Source of the DNA: Streptomyces sp. LHD-70
Lineage (GTDB): Bacteria; Actinomycetota; Actinomycetes; Streptomycetales; Streptomycetaceae
DNA length: 64,000 nucleotides
Assembly (NCBI RefSeq): GCF_031157275.1
Contig: NZ_JAVIFW010000031.1
Location: 1 to 64,000, forward strand
Direction of reading: 5' to 3'
Shown here: piece after piece, positions 16,109 to 24,755 of the stretch
Numbering within the stretch: the first letter of the stretch is position 1
How the letters are laid out: every line of letters starts with the position of its first letter
Translations under genes and position numbers: made by a program
Notes under the pieces: model-generated
What the model was told of the DNA's origin: nothing
Databases searched by the model: none
Seen by the model: only the letters and a program-made list of their open reading frames with translations

Positions 16109-17143
16109 TCAGCCGGACGGGCTGATGTTGAAGTGCCGCTCCACCTCAGCCCACGTGACCCCACCGAGCGTGCCCGGCGCCCAGCGCGGTTCGCCGTCCT
16201 TGTCCACCAGCTTGGCGCGTACGCCCTCGACGAAGTCGGGTCCGGCGAGTGCCGCGCAGGAGACGCGGTACTCCTGGTCGAGCACCGCGTCGAGCGTGCC
16301 GAGCGCGCGGGCCCGGCGGACGGCCTCCAGGGTGACCTGCACCGCGGTCGGCGAGTGGCCGAGGATGCGTGTGGCCGCCTCCTTCGCGGCGGGCTCCCCG
16401 CTGTCGCCGAGCCGGTCGACGATCACCTCGGCGCTCCCGTCCGCGTAGCACGCGTCGATCCACGACCGCTGCTCCGCGAGCGGGGACGGCGGCGCCGGGA
16501 CCTCGAACTCGGCCAGCACATCGGCGAGTTGACGCCCGTCGAGCGCGGTGCGCAGCTCGGGCAGCCGCGCGGCGGGCACGAAGTGGTCGGCGAACCCGCA
16601 GTGCACGGCGTCCGCACCGGTCATGGCGTCGGCGGTGAGCGCGAGATGCGTGCCGAGTTCGCCGGGCGCGCGCCCGAGCAGATGCGTGCCGCCGACGTCC
16701 GGCACGAACCCGATGCCCACCTCCGGCATCGCGACGCGCGAGCGCTCGGTGACGATCCGCACGCCGCCGTGCGCGGAGAGCCCGACGCCGCCGCCCATGA
16801 CGATCCCGTCCATGAGCGCGACGTACGGCTTGGGGAAGCGGGCGATGCGGGCGTTCAGCCGGTACTCGTCCCGCCAGAACGCGCGCGCCGCCGCCCCCTC
16901 GTCCGTCAGCGCGGAGTCCCGGATGGCGCGGATGTCGCCGCCCGCGCACAGGCCGCGCTCCCCCGCGCCGTCGAGCACGACGTACGCGATCCGCTCGTCC
17001 TGCTCCCAGCGCGCGAGGGCCGCGTCGATCAGGCGGACCATGTCATGGGTCAAGGCGTTCAGAGCGCGTGGCCGGTTCAGGGTGAGCCACCCGGCGCTTC
17101 CGCGCACCTCCCGGACGACCTCCGCCTCGGACACCTCAGCCAC
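16109..17143 (-). CDS. 3-hydroxyisobutyryl-CoA hydrolase (crotonase fold)
   Basis: 344 residues, matching HIBYL-CoA hydrolases rather than the shorter (about 260) enoyl-CoA hydratases. Motifs: LNRPRALNALTHDMV, oxyanion-hole CAGGDIRAI, MDGIVMGGGVGLSAHG, catalytic MPEVGIGFVPDVGGTHLL, and the C-terminal extension ending FVEGVRAKLVDKDGEPRWAPG. It releases free 3-hydroxyisobutyrate from its CoA ester in valine degradation. The GTG at 17143 has GAGAGG upstream; the next GTG, six codons earlier, is also possible. No other valine-degradation gene is beside it. Confidence 0.9.
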   Translation of the reverse strand: MAEVSEAEVVREVRGSAGWLTLNRPRALNALTHDMVRLIDAALARWEQDERIAYVVLDGAGERGLCAGGDIRAIRDSALTDEGAAARAFWRDEYRLNARIARFPKPYVALMDGIVMGGGVGLSAHGGVRIVTERSRVAMPEVGIGFVPDVGGTHLLGRAPGELGTHLALTADAMTGADAVHCGFADHFVPAARLPELRTALDGRQLADVLAEFEVPAPPSPLAEQRSWIDACYADGSAEVIVDRLGDSGEPAAKEAATRILGHSPTAVQVTLEAVRRARALGTLDAVLDQEYRVSCAALAGPDFVEGVRAKLVDKDGEPRWAPGTLGGVTWAEVERHFNISPSG

Positions 17144-17264
17144 CTCGCCTCTCGACACGCGTGCCCCAGAGGGCAGTTCCGTACGACCGCGGGCCGCGGC
17201 CCCGGCACGGCTGCCCACTGGGCCGACCTGCGGCCGAGCGTACTCGCCACGCCACGGCCCCCGA

Positions 17265-18177
17265 CTACGCCCCCTCGACCGGCACCCACACATCCCGCCC
17301 GGTACCCGCGTCCGCCCCGGCCCGCCGCTCGACCCGGCCGAAGACGACGTCGGCGAAGTGGATGCCGTAGCCGAGGGTGCCGGGGGCGGAGAGTTCGGCG
17401 ACCAGGCGGCGGCGGTGGTCGGCGGAGCGGTCGGCGTCCACGTCCGGGGCGGCGGACCACTCGGGGTGGCTGATCTGCACGGGCGAGTGCAGCGCGTCCC
17501 CGAACGCGATCAGCCGCTGCCCACCGGACTCGATCACGTACGCCGTGTGCCCGACGGTGTGGCCGGGGGTCGCGAGGACCCGTACGCCGGGGAAGATCTC
17601 CTCGCCCTCGGCGACCGTACGGGCCCTGGGTTCGAGGGCAGCGAGGATCTCCTCGGTGATGCCGTGCCCCCGGGGATGCGGTGGCGGCCGTTCCACTCGT
17701 CGGCGCCGATGAGGTACGCGGCGCCGGTGAACGCCGGCCGGTCGCTGCCCGGCGCGGGTTCCAGGCCCAGCCGATGTGGTCGGTGTGCAGATGCGTCACG
17801 GCGACGGCCTCGATGTCGGCCGGTGAGCGGCCCAACTCGGCGAGGCTGTCGAGGAGTCGGCCGCCGTGGATGGCGCCGATCCAGCCGTTCTCCGGGTCGT
17901 CCGGCGCGGCGTCGGGCCCGAACCCGGCGTCGATGAGCAGGGCCCGCTCCCCGTACTCGACGAGCAGTCCGCCTATTCCGGCGACGAGCGCCCCCTCGCC
18001 GTCGAGGTGGTCCGCGTACCGCACCCAGTCCTCGTCGGTGGACGCGGGGAACCAGCCGCGCGGCTTCAACTGCACGGCCCCGTCGGCGACATGACTGATG
18101 CGCAGATCGCCGAGGCGGAGGGTACGGGTCCGGGAGGGGCGGCGCAGGCGCTCGCGCTCGCCCTGGTCACTGGTCAC
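17265..18177 (-). pseudogene. MBL-fold metallo-hydrolase with two single-base frameshifts
   Basis: The first part reads DLRISHVADGAVQLKPRGWF ... LLIDAGFGPDAAPDDPENGW and reaches the metal motif HLHTDHIGW. Just after GWAWNP the frame must slip by one base (about 17751-17757). It then reads RPAFTGAAYLIGADEWNGRHRIP, and must slip again at the C/G run at about 17667-17675 to continue HGITEEILAALEPR ... VLATPGHTVGHTAYVIESG to the stop at 17265. Both lesions are consistent with one missing base each in C/G runs. The family hydrolyses lactones or thioesters. The apparent start lies inside a 7-bp microsatellite. Either a decaying gene or assembly errors. Confidence 0.8.
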
Positions 18178-18564
18178 TGGTCACTGGTCACTGGTCACCG
18201 GCTTGGCCCGGCAGATCGAGGCGCATGTGCGCGAGCGCGCCTCCTCCCTCGGCCTGACCGCACCGCAGGCCATCGCGCTGCGCGAACTGACCGGCCCGCT
18301 GACGCTGCGCGAACTCTCCACGCGCATGGGCTGCGAGCCGTCCAACGCCACGTTCGTCTCCGACCGCCTGGAGGACCAGGGCCTCGTCGACCGCCGCCCG
18401 CACCCGCAGGACCGCCGCGCCAAGCAACTCGTCCTCACCGACAAGGGCACGGACCTACGCGAACGCCTCCTCGAACTCTTCGCCGAGGACTCCCCGTTGC
18501 CCCCCTGACCCAACAGGAACAGGACCGCTTGCACGCGCTGCTGCTGCGGGCGGTCAGTTCCTGA
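18091..18564 (+). pseudogene. MarR-family regulator, out of frame at both ends
   Basis: The natural start appears to be the ATG at 18091 (TDAQIAEAEGTGPGG AAQALALALVTG). Five copies of CTGGTCA follow (18163-18197), shifting the body out of this frame by +1. The body reads LARQIEAHVRERASSLGLTA, TLRELSTRMGCEPSNATFVS (winged helix recognition part) and DRRPHPQDRRAKQLVLTDKG. A missing C in the run at 18500-18505 then causes a stop at 18508, while the expected end (APLTQQEQDRLHALLLRAVSS) continues in another frame to 18564. An alternative ATG at 18098 would give an Arg-rich N-terminus in the body frame. It is divergent from and overlaps the metallo-hydrolase, its likely target. Confidence 0.75.
18163..18197. 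repeat. 7-bp microsatellite (CTGGTCA) x5
   Basis: Five exact copies between and within the 5' ends of the divergent MarR and MBL genes. The unit length is not a multiple of three, so every change in copy number shifts the MarR frame; only 1, 4 or 7 copies keep the ATG at 18091 in frame with the MarR body. Confidence 0.95.
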
Positions 18565-18836
18565 GGCACGGGCCTGCCCCTGGTCGACCAGGGCGCGACC
18601 GCCCGCCAAGCGGGCTCCCGTATAGGCGCGACCTATACGGGGGATCGGTTTTTGGTCGTGGACCCGCTCACGTGTGACGGGCTTCACTGTGCCGGTAGAT
18701 GGTGCGACGGCCGGCCGGGACCCGGCGTCGCACGGGTCTCCCGAGCCGCACTCGACGCGCGACGGCATCCGCCCAGCGCTGTGACCTCTGCGCGGAGTGC
18801 GCCCGCAGACCTTGCCGTGCCTGGATGGAGGTTGCA

Positions 18837-20270
18837 ATGTCGCATGCCCCGAACGAAGCCGCAGGCCCTGCCCCCGCGAGGAGCAAGCCGTGGTACCGGC
18901 AGCTTTATGTGCAGGTTCTCGTGGCGATCGTCGTCGGCATCGTGCTCGGTTGGCGGTGGCCGGATCTGGCCACGTCGATGGAGCCGATCGGCACCACGTT
19001 CATCACCGCGATGAAGATGCTGATCGGTCCGATCGTGTTCCTCACGATCATCGGCGGGATATCCGGCGTCGCCGACCTCAAGAAGGTGGGCCGTACAGGG
19101 CTGAAAGCGCTGACCTACTTCCAGGTGGGCACGATCGTCGCGCTGCTCACCGGCCTTGTCGCCATCAACGTCTTCCGGCTCGGTGACGGCGTCCACGCGG
19201 ACCCCTCCCGCCTCGACGTGTCCGGCGACGCCGGGCAGTACATCGACTCCGGCGAGAAGCAGCACTGGTGGGAGTTCCTGACCCACATCGTGCCGGACAG
19301 TGTCTTCGGCGCGTTCGTCGAGGGCGACATCCTCCAGGTCATCTTCCTCGCGGTGATCTTCGGCATCGCCCTGAAGTCCGTGGGCAAGGTCGGAGAGCCG
19401 ATCATCGGCGCGGTGAACCGACTGACCCAAGTGGTGTTCAAGGTCCTGTCGTTCGTGATGAAGGCAGCTCCGCTCGGCGCCTTCGGCGCGATGTCGTACG
19501 CCATCGGGAAGTTCGGCCTCTCCACCCTGACGAGCCTGGGCTCGCTGATCCTGCTCTTCTACGTGACCTCGATCCTGTTTGTCGTGGTGGTGCTCGGCGC
19601 GGTCCTCGCGGCCTACGTACGGCTGAACATCTTCCAGCTCTTCCGCTACTTCAAGGAGGAGTTCTTCCTGGTCCTGGGCACGTCCACGGCCGAGCCCGCG
19701 CTTCCGGGGCTGATGCGCAAGCTCCAGTTCATGGGCGCGGAACGGTCCACGGTCGGACTGGTCGTTCCGACGGGCTACAGCTTCAACCTCGACGGCGCGG
19801 CGATCTATCTGTCCCTCGCCACGCTGTACATCGCCCAGGCCACGGACACCCCGCTCTCCATCGGGCAGCAACTCGGCCTGCTCGCCGTGATGTTGCTGAC
19901 CTCCAAGGGCGCCGCGGGGGTCGCGGGCGGCGGGTTCATCGCGCTCACGGCCACCCTGTCGACCGTCGGGCACGTGCCGGCCGCCGGGATCATGCTGATC
20001 TTCGGCATCGACAAGTTCATGTCGGAGTGCCGAGCCCTGGTCAACTTCTACGGCAACGCGGTGGCGACCCTCTTCGTCGCCCGCTGGGAGAACGGCCTCG
20101 ACCTGGAGCGGGCACGCCTCGTACTGTCCGGGAAGATCCGGGAGGACGTACCTCCCCCCAGCCCCGGCCCCGACTCCGACTCCGACTCCGACTCCGACTC
20201 CGACTCCGACGAGACCGAACCGGATCCGCGGCCGACCACGGACGGCGAAGCGGTCGCGGTCAACCGATAA
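18837..20270 (+). CDS. dctA: DctA-type dicarboxylate/cation symporter
   Basis: 477 residues, GGAGG before the ATG. DAACS-family features: YVQVLVAIVVGIVLGWRWP (TM1), FITAMKMLIGPIVFLTIIGG, AFGAMSYAIGKFGLSTL, the serine-rich hairpin as GTSTAEPALPGLM (degenerate TSSSE), YSFNLDGAAIYLSLATLYIA and LLTSKGAAGVAGGGFI. These carry proton- or sodium-coupled uptake of C4-dicarboxylates across the membrane. The C-terminus has an Asp-Ser repeat tail (PDSDSDSDSDSD). It is followed by a LysR regulator and a tartrate/malate dehydrogenase on the same strand, which points to malate or tartrate as substrate. Confidence 0.92.
   Translation: MSHAPNEAAGPAPARSKPWYRQLYVQVLVAIVVGIVLGWRWPDLATSMEPIGTTFITAMKMLIGPIVFLTIIGGISGVADLKKVGRTGLKALTYFQVGTIVALLTGLVAINVFRLGDGVHADPSRLDVSGDAGQYIDSGEKQHWWEFLTHIVPDSVFGAFVEGDILQVIFLAVIFGIALKSVGKVGEPIIGAVNRLTQVVFKVLSFVMKAAPLGAFGAMSYAIGKFGLSTLTSLGSLILLFYVTSILFVVVVLGAVLAAYVRLNIFQLFRYFKEEFFLVLGTSTAEPALPGLMRKLQFMGAERSTVGLVVPTGYSFNLDGAAIYLSLATLYIAQATDTPLSIGQQLGLLAVMLLTSKGAAGVAGGGFIALTATLSTVGHVPAAGIMLIFGIDKFMSECRALVNFYGNAVATLFVARWENGLDLERARLVLSGKIREDVPPPSPGPDSDSDSDSDSDSDETEPDPRPTTDGEAVAVNR
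20172..20210. repeat. 6-bp repeat (GACTCC) coding Asp-Ser tail
   Basis: Six GACTCC units plus GAC, in frame, encode alternating Asp-Ser at the cytoplasmic C-terminus of the DctA protein. Length variation would not shift the frame. Confidence 0.9.
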
Positions 20271-20311
20271 GGTCCGCCCCATGTCCGCAGGTCGCGGCGG
20301 TGGGAGGCACG

Positions 20312-21214
20312 GTGGACGCACGGCAGCTCGAGTACTTCCTCGCCATCGTGGAGCACGGCGGCTTCAGCAGGGCCGCCGCCGCGCTCCACGTGGCGCAGCC
20401 GTCGTTGTCGCAGGCCATGGCGAACCTGGAGGCCGACCTCGGTGTCTCGCTGTTCCACCGGATGGGCCGTGGCGTCGTGCTGAGCGACGCCGGTGCGGAA
20501 CTGCTCGAACCGAGCCGCCGCGTGCTGCGCGATCTGACCGCCGTACGCGACCGGGCCGCCGCCCTGACCGGCCTGAACGCCGGCACCGTCGAGGTGGCCG
20601 CCATGCCGTCACCCGGCATCGAGCCGCTGACCACCCTGACCCGCCGCTTCACCGAGCTTCACCCGTCAATGACCGTCAGCAGCCGTGCCGCGTTCACCCC
20701 CGAAGAGGCCGCAGATCTGGTGCGCAGTGGCGCCTGCGAGCTGGGACTCCTCGGGGCGGCCAAGCCGGTCGCCCTGTCCGGCCTCGACGTACTCCCCCTC
20801 GAACAACAGCCGTTCGTCGTCGTCGCCGGGCCCGACAGCGACCTACCGGACGGCGCGACCCTGCACCCCGGCGATCTCGGCGGCCACAAGCTGATCGCCT
20901 CCCGGGGCGGCAGCCTGATGCGCTCGATCGTCGACGACATCACCGCGCAGACCGAGGGCACCGAGATCGTCGCGGTCGTCGACCACCGCACGTCGATCCT
21001 GCCCCTGGTCCTGACCGGCGTAGGCATCTCGGTGCTGCCCGCCTCCTGGACCCGACTCGCCCGCCGCTGCGGCGCGTCCGTCGCCGCCATCGAGCCGACC
21101 GCGCAGCTGCACGTCGCGATGGTCAGCCTGCCCGGGCACCTCACTCCGGGCGCCCGCGCTTTCCTGGACCTGGCTCGCTCGTACGCACTCCGCAAGGGCA
21201 CCCTGACGACGTAG
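20312..21214 (+). CDS. LysR-family transcriptional regulator
   Basis: 300 residues from a GTG with GGGAGG upstream. N-terminal LysR helix-turn-helix (RQLEYFLAIVEHGGFSRAAA, VAQPSLSQAMANLEADLG, LFHRMGRGVVLSDAG) and a periplasmic-binding-like effector domain (about 90-295). It sits 41 bp after the DctA gene and 199 bp before the dehydrogenase gene, all co-directional, so it probably controls this dicarboxylate unit in response to the transported acid. Confidence 0.92.
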   Translation: MDARQLEYFLAIVEHGGFSRAAAALHVAQPSLSQAMANLEADLGVSLFHRMGRGVVLSDAGAELLEPSRRVLRDLTAVRDRAAALTGLNAGTVEVAAMPSPGIEPLTTLTRRFTELHPSMTVSSRAAFTPEEAADLVRSGACELGLLGAAKPVALSGLDVLPLEQQPFVVVAGPDSDLPDGATLHPGDLGGHKLIASRGGSLMRSIVDDITAQTEGTEIVAVVDHRTSILPLVLTGVGISVLPASWTRLARRCGASVAAIEPTAQLHVAMVSLPGHLTPGARAFLDLARSYALRKGTLTT

Positions 21215-21413
21215 CAGCGGCGGACCTGCGCCGTTCCTCCTCCCGCCCGGCCGTACAGCGCGACGCCTGAACTCATCGGCGGGGCCTATGGGTTGTATCG
21301 GAAGCACGTCTTGGACGGGGTCGGGCACCACTGGGTTCACTCGAAGGCGTCGATCCAATCGCCCGTCCCCGCCGGCTCCGCCCGAGCAGAGGACCGCACG
21401 ACCGGAGGCTCCC

Positions 21414-22496
21414 GTGCCCGCAACCCGCACCTTCCGTATCGCCGCCATACCCGCCGACGGTGTCGGCACCGAGGTCGTCGCCGCGGGCCGCACCGTCCTC
21501 GACGCGCTGGCCGCCGACTCGAACGGCGCCTTCGCCTTCGACTGGCAGGAGTTCCCCTGGGGCTGCGGCTACTACGAGCGCACCGGCACGATGATGGACG
21601 AGGACGGCCTCGACCAGCTGAAGGACTTCGACGCGATCTACTTCGGCGCCGTGGGCTGGCCCAACGTCCCCGACCACATCAGCCTGTGGGGCCTGCGCCT
21701 GAAGATCTGCCAGAGCTTCGACCAGTGGGCCAACGTCCGTCCCGTGCACTTCCTGCCCGGCGTCACCAGCCCGCTGCGCAAGGCCGACGACACCGAACTC
21801 GACTGGGTCGTGGTCCGCGAGAACAGCGAGGGCGAATACGCGGGCCTCGGCGGCCGCAACCTCTCCGGACGCGGTCCCGGCGGTGAAGTCGCCGTCCAGT
21901 CCGCCCTGTTCACCGAGGTGGGCTGCGAGCGCATCATGCGGTTCGCCTTCGACCTCGCCCGTACGCGCAGCCGCCGCAAGGTCTCCTCGGTCACCAAGAG
22001 CAACGCCCAGCAGTACGGCATGGTCCTGTGGGACGACGTGTTCAAGCGGGTGGCCGCCGAATACCCCGACGTGGAGACCGAGAGCGTCCTCGTCGACGCC
22101 ATGGCCGCGAAGTTCGTCCTGCACCCCGAGGACCTGTCCGTCGTGGTGGCCTCCAACCTCAACGCCGACATCCTCTCCGACCTGGGCAGCGCCCTGGCCG
22201 GCAGCCTCGGCCTCGCCGCCAGCGCCAACCTCAACCCCGAGCGCCGCTTCCCCAGCATGTTCGAGCCGGTGCACGGCTCGGCCCCGGACATCGCCGGGCA
22301 GGGGCTCGCCAACCCGGTCGGCGCGGTCGGCAGCGCCGCGCTGATGCTGGAGCACTTCGGCCTGCCGGACCAGGCGGCCCGGCTCCACAAGGCGATCCAG
22401 GTGACGTCCGAGTCCGGCATCCTCACCCGTGACGTCGGCGGCACCGCCACCACCGAAGAGGTCACGAAGGCCCTCGTCGACGCACTCGGCGCCTGA
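21414..22496 (+). CDS. Tartrate dehydrogenase / D-malate dehydrogenase (decarboxylating)
   Basis: 360 residues from a GTG with GGAGG upstream, member of the isopropylmalate/isocitrate beta-decarboxylating dehydrogenase family. Motifs: IPADGVGTEVVAAG, ICQSFDQWANVRPVHFLPG, VVVRENSEGEYAGLGGR, TKSNAQQYGMVLWDDVF, and NLNADILSDLGSALAGSLGL followed by FEPVHGSAPDIAGQGLANP (NAD-binding end). The DQWANVRP segment is typical of the TtuC/DmlA branch, which oxidises D-malate or tartrate with NAD+ and metal ion to pyruvate or oxaloglycolate products. With the DctA and LysR genes it forms an uptake-oxidation unit. Confidence 0.9.
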   Translation: MPATRTFRIAAIPADGVGTEVVAAGRTVLDALAADSNGAFAFDWQEFPWGCGYYERTGTMMDEDGLDQLKDFDAIYFGAVGWPNVPDHISLWGLRLKICQSFDQWANVRPVHFLPGVTSPLRKADDTELDWVVVRENSEGEYAGLGGRNLSGRGPGGEVAVQSALFTEVGCERIMRFAFDLARTRSRRKVSSVTKSNAQQYGMVLWDDVFKRVAAEYPDVETESVLVDAMAAKFVLHPEDLSVVVASNLNADILSDLGSALAGSLGLAASANLNPERRFPSMFEPVHGSAPDIAGQGLANPVGAVGSAALMLEHFGLPDQAARLHKAIQVTSESGILTRDVGGTATTEEVTKALVDALGA

Positions 22497-22654
22497 TCAC
22501 TCCAGCCAGCGGGAGGGCTCCCCGCACCGCTTCGACCTCCCGGTCCGTACTCAGTCGCGCCGATGGGCCGGGCAGGCCGCCCCGGAAGAGCGGCCACCAC
22601 ACCGGGCCCCGAGCACCCACCGCTCGGGGCCCGGCCGTACGCAAGGAAACGCAG

Positions 22655-22687
22655 AAGGCCGGGTCACAAGCAACGTGACCCGGCCTT
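22655..22687. terminator. Strong bidirectional terminator next to the tRNA fragment
   Basis: AAGGCCGGGTCAC (22655-22667) and GTGACCCGGCCTT (22675-22687) form a perfect 13-bp stem with a 7-nt loop. It serves the tRNA-Thr gene on the minus strand in the uninterrupted chromosome and also ends the dehydrogenase transcript. Confidence 0.85.
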
Positions 22688-22690
22688 TCC

Positions 22691-22735
22691 TGGAGCCGCC
22701 TTCGGGATTCGAACCCGAGACCTACGCATTACGAG
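22691..22735 (-). other. attachment-site junction: 3' half of tRNA-Thr(CGT)
   Basis: Read on the minus strand it begins with anticodon loop CTCGTAA, continues TGCGT (3' anticodon stem), AGGTC, T-arm TCGGGTTCGAATCCCGA and ends GGCGGCTCC-A. The bases on the 5' side of the loop do not pair with TGCGT, so the 5' half is absent. A displaced 3' half is what site-specific integration into a tRNA gene leaves at the distal junction. The element therefore lies at coordinates above 22735, and the restored tRNA should be at its other end, outside this window. Confidence 0.8.
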
Positions 22736-23118
22736 CGATCAAGCGTCGAGATCTTCGATCAAGGTCTGACCTGCCGCTTTCCAGTACAGATGACATTTCG
22801 GTGCGCCTGACCTGGTGTTATCCAGTCCCCTCCTGTCCCTCGGCGTCCCGCGCCGCGAAGATCACTCTCGGGCAGTCCGCCCCAACGACGGCCAAACGGA
22901 GCTCCTCCGGCCCAACGCGGGCCGAACATTCTCGTCTGGGTGAGGGCTGCCAGGCCCGTGGGAGGAAGGTCAATCCTGACGTCGCAGGTGACGCGGTGGG
23001 CGGCGAACTCGGGGCCTACGCAGTGCCGTTCGGGCACGTACGCCTTCTCCACTCCTCCACGAAGCCTCGACAGCAGTGTGCCCGAGTGCGGCGCGCTGCC
23101 GCCACCCGGGCACGGTCG
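22736..23118. other. Element end without a supported gene
   Basis: No integrase or excisionase frame is present next to the junction, although such genes often sit here. A minus-strand frame of 97 codons (GTG at 23052) exists, but its GGAGGA is immediately against the start codon and its second half looks non-coding. I leave it uncalled. Confidence 0.5.
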
Positions 23119-23892
23119 CTACTTGGAGGTCGGGGCGCTCACCTCGTTCGCGCTCGTCGCGTTGTGCGGGACGGCGCAACTGGTGGCCGGGGTGCGTACG
23201 TCGCCGAGCCAGACGATTCGGTAGGTGCCGTGGAGTCGGTGCAGTGCGTCGGCCGGTGCCCGGCCGAGGGTGTCGGCGACGAGGACGCGGAGGTTGGCAT
23301 CGGTGAGCTGGGCGGCCGCCCAGCTCAGGATGAGTTCGTGGCGGGGGCGGTGGGCGATGAGTGCGGTCGACAGCCGCACTGAGGCGCGGAGGCGGGTGGT
23401 GTTTTTACCCGGGTTCCACACGAGTTGTCCACCGTTCTCATCGAGCCAATTTTGGGCTTGCTGGGCGTACCAGTGGATCAGGGTGTGGCGGGCGTGGTCG
23501 GGGCGGTTCGCGAGGCGCCGGTCGAGGTGGAGCCGCGGGCCGGTTTCGGGGTCGTGGTGTGTGGTGACGGGTTGTTCGGCGTCAGTGATGTCGGCCAGGT
23601 GGAGGCGGTGGGGCGTGCCGAAGACGTGGAACTCCTCTCCTTCCGCGAGCACTTTGGTGATCGGCGCTGCGCGACTGCGCTCGAGTCGGAGGAGTTGCAG
23701 GTAGATCCATTCGCGTCGGCGTCGTACGAGGTTGGCGGCTTCCATGGTGGTGGTGCCGTGTGGGGCTCGGACGACGACCTGGCCGCGGGCGGTGATGCCG
23801 ACGTCCTTGGTGCGCCGTGTTGAGGTGCGCAGGAGAACATCGAGTTTGCCGACCTTGAAGGTGCGTTCGGTGCGGGAGACGTGCGCGTTCAC
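23119..23892 (-). CDS. YgjP/DUF45-like protein lacking the HExxH zinc motif
   Basis: 257 residues from a GTG with GAGG five bases upstream; an ATG at 23925 is an alternative. The first 120 residues follow the YgjP-type metallopeptidase pattern (KLDVLLRTSTRRTKDVGITA, GQVVVRAPHGTT, LVRRRREWIYLQLLRLE, LAEGEEFHVFGTPHRLHLAD). The second half has ALIAHRPRHELILSWAAAQL where active members carry HExxH plus a third ligand, so catalysis is unlikely. It is the last gene of the leftward early operon and the first inside the element. Activity is unknown; it may have become a binding protein. Confidence 0.7.
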   Translation of the reverse strand: MNAHVSRTERTFKVGKLDVLLRTSTRRTKDVGITARGQVVVRAPHGTTTMEAANLVRRRREWIYLQLLRLERSRAAPITKVLAEGEEFHVFGTPHRLHLADITDAEQPVTTHHDPETGPRLHLDRRLANRPDHARHTLIHWYAQQAQNWLDENGGQLVWNPGKNTTRLRASVRLSTALIAHRPRHELILSWAAAQLTDANLRVLVADTLGRAPADALHRLHGTYRIVWLGDVRTPATSCAVPHNATSANEVSAPTSK

Positions 23893-24004
23893 GGTGTCCT
23901 CGCCGTCTTGCGCGGGATGCGTCATGGTGATGGTCTGTCTGTTCTGGATGGGCGGGGTGCGGGTGTCCGGCGGAGTGGCCCGCACCCCGGGGTGGTGGGC
24001 CGGC

Positions 24005-24721
24005 TCAGGTCGCGTCAGCGGGTGCGGACGGTGTGGGTTCGGTGGTGCGCGGCTTCGTGCCAGCTGCCTTGGTCGGGGTGCTTCCGCTGCGGGACTGAGT
24101 AGGCGCAGCGGTGGTGTTCTTCGGCTTCTTCGTGGGGGTCTCGGGATTCTGGGTGCGCCGGACGCGGGGCGTTCCGGTGCTCTTGCCTCTGGTGGCTGGA
24201 GCTGCCGTCCGACGCTTTCGCGGGCTCTGCTTCGTCTGGGGCTCGGGGGCGGAGGTGGTGGATTCGCTCCGTGCGGCGGTCTTGGCGCGGGAGCGTTTAG
24301 CGGGGAAGGCGCGCAGGGTCGGGCGCTTGCCGTCGTAGGCGGGCAGGAGGCGGGTGCGGATCTTCTTGGCGGTGGTCGTGGCGGGTGAGGTGTGGGTGAA
24401 GGTGACGCCGGCGTTGTAGCGGCTGCCCCCTGTGAGGTGGGCAGCGTTGGCGGTCATGACCTTGGCGTCGTTCTCGTTGGCGTACTCGCGGGGCGGGACG
24501 TCAGTGGCCCAGGTCTGGACGGCTTGTCCCCGCCAGAGTTGGCGCAGGCCGATGCGGTGGCCATCGGGGTGGGTGAGGAAGGCGACGGGTCCGGCCGCGC
24601 TGTCGGGGTCGACGGTCCAGCCGCTGCCGAGCTGTGCGGCGGTGTTCTCGGCGAACTGGCAGAAGTGGGCGAGCTCGATGGTCTGATTGTTCTTGTTGTT
24701 GTCGGGGCTCTTGGTGCTCAT
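24005..24721 (-). CDS. Unknown protein with long basic tail
   Basis: 238 residues. An N-terminal globular region of about 120 residues (ELAHFCQFAENTAAQLGSGW, FLTHPDGHRIGLRQLWRGQA, EYANENDAKVMTANAAHLTG) is followed by a roughly 110-residue Lys/Arg/Thr/Pro-rich tail (SRAKTAARSE, PRKRRTAAPATRGK, GTKPRTTEPTPSAPADAT) like a histone-type or nucleic-acid-binding extension. I do not recognise the front domain. It lies downstream of the PP-loop gene, same strand, 34 bp away, and is likely co-transcribed with it. Confidence 0.75.
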   Translation of the reverse strand: MSTKSPDNNKNNQTIELAHFCQFAENTAAQLGSGWTVDPDSAAGPVAFLTHPDGHRIGLRQLWRGQAVQTWATDVPPREYANENDAKVMTANAAHLTGGSRYNAGVTFTHTSPATTTAKKIRTRLLPAYDGKRPTLRAFPAKRSRAKTAARSESTTSAPEPQTKQSPRKRRTAAPATRGKSTGTPRVRRTQNPETPTKKPKNTTAAPTQSRSGSTPTKAAGTKPRTTEPTPSAPADAT

Positions 24722-24755
24722 GGTTGTCCTTGTTGTTCGCTGTGGTGTGCTGGGG

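Noticed and set aside
22691..22735. Complete tRNA-Thr gene
   Set aside because: The 5' acceptor, D-arm and 5' anticodon stem are not present upstream on the minus strand; only the 3' half can be folded.
22759..23052. 97-codon minus-strand frame next to the attachment junction as a possible excisionase
   Set aside because: Start codon too close to its GGAGGA, no HTH pattern, second half low-complexity; no support as a gene.
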